In this document: in pieces, positions 32,059 to 39,798 of the stretch
Numbering within the stretch: position 1 is the first letter of the stretch
How the letters are laid out: each line of letters starts with the position of its first letter
NCBI GenBank assembly: GCA_020633235.1
Contig: JACKEA010000010.1
Location: forward strand, 255,428-319,427
Direction of reading: 5' to 3'
Length of the DNA stretch: 64,000 nucleotides
From: Polyangiaceae bacterium
GTDB lineage: Bacteria > Myxococcota_A > Polyangia > Polyangiales > Polyangiaceae
Translations under genes and position numbers: made by a program
The notes under the pieces: model-generated
Databases searched by the model: none
What the model was told of the DNA's origin: nothing
The model's input: only the letters and a program-made list of their open reading frames with translations

Positions 32059-32178
32059 TCACTGCGTGGGCATGGGCAGGCACAGGCCGCCCGCGCACGA
32101 CATTCCCGCCGCGCAATCCACCGCGCCGAAGCCGAGGGCCATGCCCAGTCCCGCGGCGATCACGTCGACGAGCTTCAC
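32059..32178 (-). CDS. Possible 39-aa peptide, coupled to the lipoprotein gene
   Basis: GTG 32178 overlaps the TGA of the preceding lipoprotein (GTGA). The peptide has a hydrophobic helix (VDVIAAGLGMALGFGAV) followed by DCAAGMSCAGGLC. Its stop abuts the convergent stop at 32058. This geometry, seen at several real convergent pairs in the window, argues that it is real, but it is short and unrecognised. It could also be the shifted remnant of a longer C-terminus. Confidence 0.35.
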   Translation of the reverse strand: MKLVDVIAAGLGMALGFGAVDCAAGMSCAGGLCLPMPTQ

Positions 32179-32636
32179 GGTGCCTCGGGTGGGGGTGGCG
32201 GCATGTCGTTGGGCAAGCACGCGATGGGCAGCTCGCCGTGGGGACCGCTCACGCACTTGCCGTCGTGGGATTTGCCACCGAACGTCACGGTACAAGCGTC
32301 GCCCTCAGCGGAGCCGGTGCAGGCGTCGAACGCTTCTTGTGGGGGTTTGGGTCGGGGCGGCGCGCAAGCGAGGGGCGCGGACGCGTCGGGACCTCTCACA
32401 CACTTGCCGTCGTGCTGGTGGCCGTCGAACGTCACGGTGCACACGTCACCCTCGCCGGCGCTGGCACACGCGTCGAACGCCTCTTGCGGCGGCTTCGGCG
32501 GGGCGCCGGGAGGTGCCTGGGTCTGCTCGGCCGTGACGCCGGTCTGCGCAGTTCCGGTGCTGGGTTCGGCACCGCTACACGCCCCGAGGGCGCCCAGCAT
32601 CAGTATTCCTGCCGATATCGAAAGGCTGCGTCGCAT
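32175..32636 (-). CDS. Lipoprotein with two tandem PPQEAFDAC repeats
   Basis: A 153-residue lipoprotein (lipobox LGAC at about 17-20) with a Thr/Gln/Ala spacer and two about 47-residue repeats. Each starts KPPQEAFDAC and continues with EGD.CTVTF.G...DGKCV.GP and ends near ACxP. The Cys positions are identical in both, suggesting one disulfide-stabilised unit duplicated. Similar repeats occur in cyanobacterial and myxobacterial secreted proteins; the role is unknown. ATG 32636 starts a standard signal peptide. Confidence 0.85.
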   Translation of the reverse strand: MRRSLSISAGILMLGALGACSGAEPSTGTAQTGVTAEQTQAPPGAPPKPPQEAFDACASAGEGDVCTVTFDGHQHDGKCVRGPDASAPLACAPPRPKPPQEAFDACTGSAEGDACTVTFGGKSHDGKCVSGPHGELPIACLPNDMPPPPPEAP

Positions 32637-32722
32637 GAAAACCTCCTGTCGTCCGCTGGACCAGCGAGACGGCAGGAGCGTTAGGGAGCGGCGCGGAAAA
32701 CGACGTCTGGTAACATCATCAG

Positions 32723-33118
32723 GTGTCCCGCGATGCCCTTCTCGCCACCCTGCGGCGATCGCTTGCCCAGCGGGGCGACGTGCGTCTGGCCCTTCTGTTT
32801 GGCTCCTGGGCGCGAAACGCAGCCAATGGTGCTTCGGACGTGGACGTCGCGGTGCTGGCACCCGGCGCGGATCTGCTAGGCATCGCCGCGGCGCTCGGAC
32901 GAGAGGTTGGCGTAGACGTGGACGTGGTGGACATTGGTGCTCCCACCATTCCGCTGATGTCGGAGCTGATAGACGACGGGATCGTGCTCTACGAGAAGGA
33001 GCCAGGAGACTACGCGAGCTGGCGTGCTCGGACGTTGGTCCAGCTGGAGACGGACCGGCCGTGGTACGCGCGAATGCGCGATGCGTGGCTTACGCGCGTC
33101 GCCGACAAGGGACTTTGA
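32723..33118 (+). CDS. mntA: MntA-type nucleotidyltransferase antitoxin
   Basis: A 131-residue minimal nucleotidyltransferase (GTG 32723). The motif LFGSWARNAANGASDVDVAVL contains GS (27-28) and DxD (39-41), the metal-binding signature of the MNT fold. In characterised MntA-HepT pairs the antitoxin attaches AMP to a Tyr of the toxin and neutralises it. The stop overlaps the hepT start (TGATG). Length and motif spacing are normal for the family, so it should be functional. Confidence 0.92.
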   Translation: MSRDALLATLRRSLAQRGDVRLALLFGSWARNAANGASDVDVAVLAPGADLLGIAAALGREVGVDVDVVDIGAPTIPLMSELIDDGIVLYEKEPGDYASWRARTLVQLETDRPWYARMRDAWLTRVADKGL

Positions 33119-33537
33119 TGGTCAATCGAGATCTCTTGGCGGCCAAGCTCGCGGAGCTCGCAGAACGCGTCGAGCGTGCTCAGAAGCACTGCCCGGAATC
33201 GGTAGAGGAGCTCTCGAAGGATGCGGATGCGTTGGACTTGGTGAGCTTCAACTTGATGCTTGCGGTGCAGACCTGTGCGGACGTTGCGAGTCACATAATC
33301 GCTGACGAGGGCTGGCCTGTGGCGCGAACCCTGGCCGAGGGTTTTCATCGGCTGCGTGACCACGGTGTGCTGACGCCCGAAACCGCCGAGGCGCTCTGTC
33401 GTGCGGTCGGGCTCCGCAACGTGGTCGTGCATGGCTATGCGGGCGTGAATCCGACGATGGTTCACTCGGCAGCCACGCAGGGTCTGAATGATCTCCGGGC
33501 GTTTGCCCGCGAGGTGGCGCGGTTCGCGCAGGCGTAG
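33118..33537 (+). CDS. hepT: HepT-type HEPN RNase toxin
   Basis: A 139-residue all-helical HEPN protein. The catalytic motif RX4HXY is intact as R100-NVVV-H105-G-Y107, whose Tyr is the target of AMP transfer by MntA in studied systems. HEPN toxins are RNases that arrest growth when unmodified. It is coupled to mntA and ends directly against the convergent gene at 33538. The pair forms a complete type VII toxin-antitoxin module, possibly for plasmid or phage-related stress. Confidence 0.92.
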   Translation: MVNRDLLAAKLAELAERVERAQKHCPESVEELSKDADALDLVSFNLMLAVQTCADVASHIIADEGWPVARTLAEGFHRLRDHGVLTPETAEALCRAVGLRNVVVHGYAGVNPTMVHSAATQGLNDLRAFAREVARFAQA

Positions 33538-33900
33538 TCAGCGGCAGCTCGGCTTCGGATGGCGAATGCCGGCCTTGTCCACCGTATACGGCGGATCACA
33601 CGCCATGGGACTCGTGGCAGGGCTGGGGGACGTGGTCACGGTTCCATCCGCGCCGATCATGACGCGCGCGCCATTGGCGTCGATCTGATAGCTTCCGTCC
33701 GGTCGCGCACTGAGGCGACCTTGCGACAGGCCCTGCACCTGCTGCTCCAAGTCGTGCACCCGTCCTTCCAGCAAAGCCACCCGCGCCGAAAGCGGCACCG
33801 GTTGGTCTGCGGGGAACCGGGCCTTGGGCTGCGAGACACCGAGGACCGGGGCGAGCAGGGCGAGGGCGCCGAGGGCGAGGGCGATGCGGGAGCGAGCCAT
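33538..33900 (-). CDS. Small secreted coiled-coil protein
   Basis: A 120-residue exported protein: signal peptide (1-22, SRIALALGALALLAPVLG), then a short coiled coil (ARVALLEGRVHDLEQQVQGL, heptad-like) and a beta-strand rich segment (SYQIDANGARVMIGADGTV). One Cys pair near the C-terminus (ACDPPYTVDKAG...PSC). The pattern resembles small phage-tail-like or adhesin stalk fragments (coiled coil followed by 'GA.V.I..DGTV'), but this is only an impression. Its stop abuts the hepT stop. Confidence 0.72.
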   Translation of the reverse strand: MARSRIALALGALALLAPVLGVSQPKARFPADQPVPLSARVALLEGRVHDLEQQVQGLSQGRLSARPDGSYQIDANGARVMIGADGTVTTSPSPATSPMACDPPYTVDKAGIRHPKPSCR

Positions 33901-33917
33901 GCTCCCAGCATAGCGCT

Positions 33918-35408
33918 TCAGCTCATCCAGTTGTTGTCGGCGCGGAGCGCCCACTTGGCGGTCACCTTGCGGGCGCGGGTCCAAAAACGGAAGCCGTCCA
34001 TTCCGGTGATGTTTCCGTGGCCGAACTTGCTCTGGTTCCAACCACCGAAGCCGAAGGGCTCCCGCGGCACGGGCACGCCGATGTTGACGCCCACCATGCC
34101 CGCCTCCACGCGACCGGTGACGTACTCCGCAACGGCGCCGCTGGTGGTGTAGATGCTCGCGGCGTTGCCGTAGGGGCTCGCGTTCTCCAGGGCGATGGCT
34201 TCGTCGACGCTGCCCACCCGCAGAATGCTGAGCACGGGGCCGAAGATCTCTTCGCAGGCGACGCTCATGTCGGGCGAGACGCGATCGATCACCGTGGGAC
34301 CGACCCAGTAACCGCCGTCGGGACCCCGCTTACCGCGACCATCCAGACGCAGCGTGGCGCCGGCCTTCTGCGCTGCGGAGATGTACCCGCCAATACGCTC
34401 TTCGGCCTTCTTGCTGATCACGGGACCGACGTCCTTGCCGAGCTCGAGCGCCGCGGCACGCTCCACGATACGGTCGATGATGGCGTCTACGTCCCCTACG
34501 GCCACCAGCACCGCGGCGGCCATGCAGCGCTGTCCCGTGGCGCCCGTGAAGGACGCCACCACGTTCTCGGCGGTGATGGCGGGATCCGCATCCGGCACCA
34601 CGATCAGATGATTCTTGGCGCCGCCCAGGCACAGCATGCGGCGCCCCACGGCCGCGCCCCGGGCGTACAGCATCTTGGCGATGGCGGTGGAACCCACGAA
34701 GGCCATGGCCTGGATGCCGGGATGATCGACCAGCGCGTTCACTGCGTCGGGGCCACCGTTCACCACGTTGAACACGCCCTTGGGCAAGCCCGCTTCCTCG
34801 AACAGCGCCGCGATCTTCATCGGCGTGAGGGGGACCTGCTCGCTCGGCTTCAAGATGAACGCGTTCCCGCCCACGATGGCTTGAGGCAGCATCCACATGG
34901 GCACCATGATCGGGAAGTTGAAGGGCGTGACGCCCGCCACCACCCCGAGGGGCGCGTGGCTCTCGGTGCAGGTCACGCCGCGGCTCACCTCAAGGTGCTC
35001 TCCGGCCGCGACGGCGGGGAGCGACGCCCCGAACTCCACGCACTCGATGCCCTTCTGCACGCTGGCTCGCGCGTCTTCGATGGTCTTGCCGTTCTCGTGG
35101 CTCACCAGCCACGAAAGCTCTTCCAGATCGCGCTCCAGCAAGCTCTTCAGCCGATAGAAGACCTGGGCGCGCTCCTTGATGGGAACCTCTCGCCAGGCTT
35201 CGAAACCGCGGCGGGCGGCCTCCACCGCGCGGTTCACGTCCTCGGCACCGCTCAGCGTCACAGAGCTCATCACCTTGCCGTGCCGCGGGTTCTCCACCGG
35301 CATGCTCTTGCCCGTGCTCGCCTCCGAGAGCTCTCCAAAGACGTAGTTTCTCGCGGGAGCCCACTCGCAAAACTCGTAGCTACGGGCGCTGAAGGGCGGG
35401 ACGGTCAT
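33918..35408 (-). CDS. mmsA: Methylmalonate-semialdehyde dehydrogenase (CoA-acylating)
   Basis: A 496-residue aldehyde dehydrogenase of the MMSDH group, converting methylmalonate or malonate semialdehyde with NAD+ and CoA to propionyl- or acetyl-CoA in valine and pyrimidine catabolism. Catalytic Cys295 lies in TGATGQRCMAAA, with the oxyanion Asn in TPFNFPIMVP (161-170) and LGGAKNHLIV in place of the usual ELGGK. The lack of the general-base Glu at that point is typical of CoA-acylating MMSDH enzymes. The C-terminal GHGNITGMDGFRFWT block is diagnostic. It stands alone on the minus strand. Confidence 0.96.
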   Translation of the reverse strand: MTVPPFSARSYEFCEWAPARNYVFGELSEASTGKSMPVENPRHGKVMSSVTLSGAEDVNRAVEAARRGFEAWREVPIKERAQVFYRLKSLLERDLEELSWLVSHENGKTIEDARASVQKGIECVEFGASLPAVAAGEHLEVSRGVTCTESHAPLGVVAGVTPFNFPIMVPMWMLPQAIVGGNAFILKPSEQVPLTPMKIAALFEEAGLPKGVFNVVNGGPDAVNALVDHPGIQAMAFVGSTAIAKMLYARGAAVGRRMLCLGGAKNHLIVVPDADPAITAENVVASFTGATGQRCMAAAVLVAVGDVDAIIDRIVERAAALELGKDVGPVISKKAEERIGGYISAAQKAGATLRLDGRGKRGPDGGYWVGPTVIDRVSPDMSVACEEIFGPVLSILRVGSVDEAIALENASPYGNAASIYTTSGAVAEYVTGRVEAGMVGVNIGVPVPREPFGFGGWNQSKFGHGNITGMDGFRFWTRARKVTAKWALRADNNWMS

Positions 35409-35488
35409 GGCGGCAATCCTGGGGTGAGAGAAGAACGGACAGTGTAGGGCAAACGCCGGGGCTTCTCAGCCTGCTATGCTCTGATTCC

Positions 35489-36391
35489 GTGACTCTGCTT
35501 CATGAGAGGGAATTGGCCCTGGTGCTCGCCCTGGCATTGGGCGGCTGTGGTGGCAGCGAGTTCTCCGCCGGCGACAGCGCCGGGGCGGGCGGCGCCGCGG
35601 GCAACGCGAGCGGCGGTGCTGCCGGGAGCGTGACGGGTGGCGCCGCAGGAACCGCCAGCGGTGGCAGCGCGGGCAACCCGAGCGGCGGCGCCGCCGGAAG
35701 CAGCGGTGGCGCCGCCGGGGCGGCGGGGGGTGGCGGCAACTGCCCCGACGACATGGTCGCCTTTCAAGGCCAGTTCTGCATCGACAAGCACGAAGTCACC
35801 ATCGGCCAGTACGACGGCTGGCTGAACAACGACCCGTCGTTGCAGGACCAGCCGGCCGAGTGCTCGTGGAACGCCGACTACGACCGTGGGAATTCCCTGG
35901 CCTGTCTCGGCACCGCGAACCAGCCCGTGCGTTGCGTGGATTGGTGCGATGCCTACGCCTACTGCAAGGGCCAGGGCAAGAGATTGTGTGGGCGGCGCGG
36001 AACCGGCGCTTCGAACGACTACGCCGACTACAAGGATCCTCAGCGCAGCGAGTGGTACGCCGCCTGTTCCAACGAGGCGCAGAACACGTTCCCGTATGGT
36101 GACACCTACGGGCCGAACACCTGCAACGGCAAAGACCACCTGTTGCCCCCGGGACCGGTGGGTGTCGGAACCATGAGCGGTTGTGTCGGCGGTGTGATCG
36201 GCCTGTTCGACATGAGCGGCAACGTTGCGGAGTGGGAAGACTCCTGCAACGCACAGAATGGCTCGGGCGACGATTGTCGCGTGCGCGGTGGCTCCTACAA
36301 CGCCGACGAGTCCATCTTGCGCTGTGACAACGGCCTCAGCTCGCCGCGCAACAACAAGCCACCCGTGATCGGCATTCGCTGCTGCAAGTAG
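35489..36391 (+). CDS. FGE/sulfatase-modifying-factor-like lipoprotein
   Basis: A 300-residue lipoprotein (GTG 35489) with lipobox LALGGC, a Gly/Ala/Ser linker of about 60 residues and a C-terminal formylglycine-generating-enzyme-like domain: DMVAFQGQFCIDKHEVTIGQY, PVRCVDWCDAYAYCKGQGKRLC, GLFDMSGNVAEWEDSC, VRGGSYN and GIRCCK. True FGE needs a copper-binding Cys pair in its C-terminal region; this protein has many extra Cys, and enzymatic activity cannot be judged. Many myxobacterial relatives are structural or ligand-binding. The stop lies directly before an unassigned convergent frame. Confidence 0.9.
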   Translation: MTLLHERELALVLALALGGCGGSEFSAGDSAGAGGAAGNASGGAAGSVTGGAAGTASGGSAGNPSGGAAGSSGGAAGAAGGGGNCPDDMVAFQGQFCIDKHEVTIGQYDGWLNNDPSLQDQPAECSWNADYDRGNSLACLGTANQPVRCVDWCDAYAYCKGQGKRLCGRRGTGASNDYADYKDPQRSEWYAACSNEAQNTFPYGDTYGPNTCNGKDHLLPPGPVGVGTMSGCVGGVIGLFDMSGNVAEWEDSCNAQNGSGDDCRVRGGSYNADESILRCDNGLSSPRNNKPPVIGIRCCK

Positions 36392-36539
36392 TCAGTAGGC
36401 GAGGGCGGTGACGGCCATCTCGACGCCGAGGCCACCCGTGATGGGGTGGGGTACGTACTCGGTTGTCGCCGAGCCGTTGGAGGCATGGGAGCACCTGACG
36501 GCGAACCGCGAGGGCTACCAAGTGCCAGTCACGAGCCTC
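36392..36539 (-). pseudogene. Possible broken minus-strand gene end
   Basis: One minus-strand frame reads EYVPHPITGGLGVEMAVTAL then AY and stops at 36392, directly against the FGE-like stop. It is preceded in another frame by DWHLVALAVRRQVLP. Neither has a start codon and an internal stop separates them. The abutting stop suggests a real C-terminus whose gene was disrupted. Weak call. Confidence 0.2.
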
Positions 36540-36734
36540 TCAGGCGGGGACCGGATCCGGAGTTGCTTCTTGCGCGGGCGCGTCGCTCGCGTCTTCCGCC
36601 GGTTCCGAAAGCTCCGCCTCTACCGCCGCCATGGCGCGAGCGCGCTTGGAGTTTGCGCGCCACGTGATCACGCGACCGGAAACCCACATCACCGTGGCCG
36701 CGCCCGCCGAGAGTGCACACCCTGCGCAGATCAT
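36540..36734 (-). CDS. Small single-pass membrane protein, 64 aa
   Basis: ATG 36734 gives MICAGCALSAGAATVMWVSG, a probable membrane helix with a CxxC-like pair near its start, then a short basic stretch (RVITWRANSKRAR) and an acidic Pro/Glu tail. Positive-inside charge predicts the tail is cytoplasmic. It lies 40 nt after the stop of the lipoprotein gene at 36775 on the same strand. Small, unrecognised, but topology and codon pattern look real. Confidence 0.55.
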   Translation of the reverse strand: MICAGCALSAGAATVMWVSGRVITWRANSKRARAMAAVEAELSEPAEDASDAPAQEATPDPVPA

Positions 36735-36774
36735 GACTGGGCTTACGATAGCAGAGCCCGCGCGGTTTCGCCGG

Positions 36775-37254
36775 TCAGGGCTGACGAACGTAGATGCAGC
36801 TTTCGCCGGGCTCCGTGAGCTCGCCCCGCGAGCTCCACCATGAAAGGGTGGGTGGCAGCGGCCGCGCTTGACCGCTGTCAGGTGCGTCGATGGACAGGAT
36901 CAGTCGCGTGGAACCCTTTCCTGGCTCCGCCGCATAGGTCCCGCTGCGAACGACGATGCCGGACCACACGCACGCGGCGCCGGGCGGGCAAGGGGCCACG
37001 CGATCCGCGATCTCGATCTTGTCGTCCGGGCCGAGGGTCACGACGCGCTCGTACGTGCGGCCCAGGCAGGGCGCCCCCACATACACCACGGGCCGGATCT
37101 CGGGCGGCTTTGGGAGGCCCTCAGAGCGGGTCGGCGGCTTCGCGGGGCCTTCGGCGCTGGCCGGTGGCGTTGCGGGCGGAACGGTGACGGGCGCTTTCTC
37201 CGCCGGGGAGCGGCTGCACGCCGACAGCAGCAACAGCATGGACGGCCAGCGCAT
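36775..37254 (-). CDS. Lipoprotein, 159 aa, unknown
   Basis: Signal peptide with lipobox LLLLSAC (Cys13), a Pro/Ala/Lys-rich spacer (about 15-55) and a compact beta-rich domain with three Cys (GAPCLGR, PCPPGAACVW, GESCIYV). The domain is not recognised; the VAPCPPGAACVWSG segment suggests disulfides. It begins 3 nt after the stop of the repeat lipoprotein gene, so the two are cotranscribed. Envelope role inferred. Confidence 0.8.
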   Translation of the reverse strand: MRWPSMLLLLSACSRSPAEKAPVTVPPATPPASAEGPAKPPTRSEGLPKPPEIRPVVYVGAPCLGRTYERVVTLGPDDKIEIADRVAPCPPGAACVWSGIVVRSGTYAAEPGKGSTRLILSIDAPDSGQARPLPPTLSWWSSRGELTEPGESCIYVRQP

Positions 37255-37257
37255 GGC

Positions 37258-37899
37258 TCAGCCGCAGACGTCGTTGTTGCAATTGCCGCTGATGCACTCC
37301 TTGTCGAAGTTGCACGCGCCTCCCGCTGGCAGCGGATACGAGCACTGGTCGAGCTTGCTGTTGCACAGGCCGTTCAGGCACTCCTTGTCGAAGTTGCAGG
37401 GGCTGCCGTTCGGCGCGGGTACGGAGCACTGGTCGAGCTTGCTGTTGCACAGGCCGCTCAGGCACTCCTTGTCGAAGTTGCAGGGGCTGCCGTTCGGCGC
37501 GGGCACGGAGCACTGGTCGAGCTTGCTGTTGCACAGACCGCTCAGGCACTCCTTGTCGAAGTTGCAGGGGCTGCCCTCGCTCAGCGGTGGCTGACACTGA
37601 TCGAGCTTGGTGTTGCAGATCAACGGGGTGCAGTCCTTGTCGAAGCTGCACGCCTGGCCGACGTTGCCACCGGATCCGCCCACGCCGCCGGTCGCGCCCA
37701 CGCCGCCGCTGCCGCCGGTTGCGCCAAAGCCGCCAACGGCACCGAAGCCACCGGCGGCACCCGAGCCGCCGGTCGCACCCACGCCGCCGGAGCCACCGCC
37801 CGTGTTTCCGCCACCCCCGGCGTTGTACAGGCCGCCCTCGTCACTGCCGCCGCAGCCAGCCAACAAAGCCAAGACCAAGATCCCGCCAGCCAATCTCAT
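37258..37899 (-). CDS. Lipoprotein with five tandem 28-residue Cys repeats
   Basis: A 213-residue lipoprotein from ATG 37899 (MRLAGGILV, lipobox LLAGC). After a Gly/Ala/Ser linker of about 65 residues come five repeats with the pattern CxFDKxCxxxxCNxKLDQC, each with four Cys. The DNA period is exactly 84 bp; the phrase CTCCTTGTCG recurs at 37297, 37381, 37465 and 37549, with a variant at 37633. The middle copies are nearly identical at DNA level, pointing to recent amplification. The fold may be a knottin-like stack on the cell surface. Function unknown. Confidence 0.87.
   Translation of the reverse strand: MRLAGGILVLALLAGCGGSDEGGLYNAGGGGNTGGGSGGVGATGGSGAAGGFGAVGGFGATGGSGGVGATGGVGGSGGNVGQACSFDKDCTPLICNTKLDQCQPPLSEGSPCNFDKECLSGLCNSKLDQCSVPAPNGSPCNFDKECLSGLCNSKLDQCSVPAPNGSPCNFDKECLNGLCNSKLDQCSYPLPAGGACNFDKECISGNCNNDVCG
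37297..37642. repeat. 84-bp in-frame tandem repeat, five units
   Basis: The unit begins positions 37297, 37381, 37465, 37549 and 37633 when indexed on CTCCTTGTCG (GTCCTTGTCG in the last). It is within the lipoprotein gene and keeps frame. The middle copies differ at only a few bases, so copy number may vary between strains. Confidence 0.9.
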
Positions 37900-37932
37900 G
37901 GCGGGGCAACGTAGCACGCAGCTCGGGAAGGG

Positions 37933-39798
37933 CTACGGCGCAGCGGCGCTCTGAGCTTCGTCGCGGGCGTTCCCGTGCCCGCTCTCGCGTTGCCGCGCAA
38001 AAGTGAGGGCGTGGAGTCGCGCGTAGAGGCCTTCGTGGGCGAGCAGCTCCTCGTGGGTACCCTGCTCCACGATACGACCCTTGTGGAACACCACGATGCG
38101 GTCCGCCTTGCGGATGGTGCTCAGGCGATGCGCGATGATCAGCGCCGTGCGCCCTCGCCACAGCTCTTCCAACGCGCGCTGCAGACGGGCCTCCGTATCG
38201 CTGTCGATGCTGGCCGTCGCTTCGTCCAGGATCAGGATGTCCGCGTCTCGGTACAGCGCTCGTGCAAAGGCAATGAGCTGGCGCTCGCCGGCGGAGAAGT
38301 TCGAGCCGTGCTCGGCCACCGGCTGGTCGAGCCCCTGCGGTCGGCGCTGAAACAGGTCCAGCGCGCCCAAGCGTCGCAGCGCCTCTTCGGCGCGGGCGCG
38401 ATCCGGGGTCTCGCCGGCGGCGATGTTCTGCAGCACGGTGCCGGGAAACAGGTACACGTCCTGGGGCACCACGGCGAAGTGCGAGCGCAGCTCCTCCCGC
38501 GACAGCCCGCGCACGTCCTTGCCGCCCACCCGTACCGCACCCTTGGTCAGGGCCACGTCGTACAGGCGCAGGAGGAGCGCCGTGACGGTGGTCTTCCCCG
38601 CGCCCGTCGGCCCCACCAGGGCGATCTTCTCTCCGGGCTTGGCGTTGATGCTCACGTCCGAGAGCACTGGTACGCCGGGCTTGTACTCGAAGGTCACGTC
38701 GGACATCTCGAAGGCGAGGCCGTCGTCTCCGTCCGGAGCGGGCTCCAGGGCAGGGGCGTCCTCTTCCCCCTTGGCGTTCTCGAGCAGCCCGAACACGCGC
38801 TCCGCGCCGGCCATCGCGCTTTGCAGCAGGGTGTAGCGCTGCGCCAGCGCGCTGATGGGCTCGAAGAACTGCACCAGGTAGGCGTTGAACGCCACCACGG
38901 TACCGAAGGTCACGTGGTGGTAGCCGAGGGCGACCACGATGGACGCCAGACACACCGCCGAGATCATCTCGATGGCGGCGTCCTGCATGGCCTCGAACTT
39001 GATGGAGCGGAGGTTCGCGTCTCGGTAGGCGCTGTTGATCTCGTCGAACTCGGCGTCCGCCGCGTCTTCCCGACCAAAGGCCTGCACCACCGCCATGCCC
39101 GAGACCTGCTCGTTCATGTTGGCGTTCATGCGCGCGGTCTTGGCGCGGATCTCCCGGAATGCATCCCGCATTCGGCGGCGCACGAACAGCACCATCAGCG
39201 CCACCGGTGGTGTGGCCGCGAAGGCGATGAGACTGAGCTTCCAGTCCAGCACCACCATCAAGATCACGATGCCCACCAGCCGGATCAAATCTCCCACGGC
39301 GTTCAGCGCACCGGAGGCGAACAGCTCGAGGATGGCGTCGATGTCGTTCGTCACGCGGGTGACCAGGCGCCCGACGGGCTGATGGTCGAAGAAGCCGAGA
39401 CGGAGCGAGTGCAGGAACACGAACACGTGGCGCCGGAGATCCGCCATCGCCCGCGCGCCCACCACCTGCAGCGCGTAGATCTGCATGTAGAGCAGGACCT
39501 GCTCCACCAACACGATGCCCGCGAGCAACAGGCCGCTCTTGGTGAGCACGGCCATGTCGCCGGCCAGCACGCCCTTGTCGATGGCGTGCAGCATGATCAG
39601 CGGCCGCACCAGCGCGCCCGCGGCGGTGAGCACCACGCCGATCAGCGCCAACGTGAGGGCCAGCTTGTGCGGCCGCACGAAGGGCCACAGCTGTGCCACC
39701 AGACGCGAGTCGTAGGCCTTGCCCAGCGCGCCCTCTTCGTGGAAGGCCCGGAGCACCTCCTCCGTTCGCGATTTCTTCTGCGGCTGCTCGTCGCTCAT
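37933..39798 (-). CDS. ABC exporter half-transporter B (consensus ATPase site)
   Basis: A 621-residue type IV ABC exporter half: six transmembrane helices (about 30-330), then a nucleotide-binding domain with Walker A GPTGAGKTT, the Q-loop VVPQD, an unusual signature FSAGERQ, Walker B ILILDEATASID and H-loop AHRLST. The catalytic Glu after Walker B is present. ATG 39798 overlaps the stop of the partner gene (ATGA), so the two form a heterodimer. The substrate (drug, lipid or peptide) cannot be read. It is followed 33 nt later by the repeat lipoprotein gene. Confidence 0.95.
   Translation of the reverse strand: MSDEQPQKKSRTEEVLRAFHEEGALGKAYDSRLVAQLWPFVRPHKLALTLALIGVVLTAAGALVRPLIMLHAIDKGVLAGDMAVLTKSGLLLAGIVLVEQVLLYMQIYALQVVGARAMADLRRHVFVFLHSLRLGFFDHQPVGRLVTRVTNDIDAILELFASGALNAVGDLIRLVGIVILMVVLDWKLSLIAFAATPPVALMVLFVRRRMRDAFREIRAKTARMNANMNEQVSGMAVVQAFGREDAADAEFDEINSAYRDANLRSIKFEAMQDAAIEMISAVCLASIVVALGYHHVTFGTVVAFNAYLVQFFEPISALAQRYTLLQSAMAGAERVFGLLENAKGEEDAPALEPAPDGDDGLAFEMSDVTFEYKPGVPVLSDVSINAKPGEKIALVGPTGAGKTTVTALLLRLYDVALTKGAVRVGGKDVRGLSREELRSHFAVVPQDVYLFPGTVLQNIAAGETPDRARAEEALRRLGALDLFQRRPQGLDQPVAEHGSNFSAGERQLIAFARALYRDADILILDEATASIDSDTEARLQRALEELWRGRTALIIAHRLSTIRKADRIVVFHKGRIVEQGTHEELLAHEGLYARLHALTFARQRESGHGNARDEAQSAAAP

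Noticed and set aside
37297..37642. Regularly spaced repeats that could suggest a CRISPR array
   Set aside because: The 84-bp units are contiguous, keep the reading frame and encode Cys modules; there are no spacers and no cas genes.
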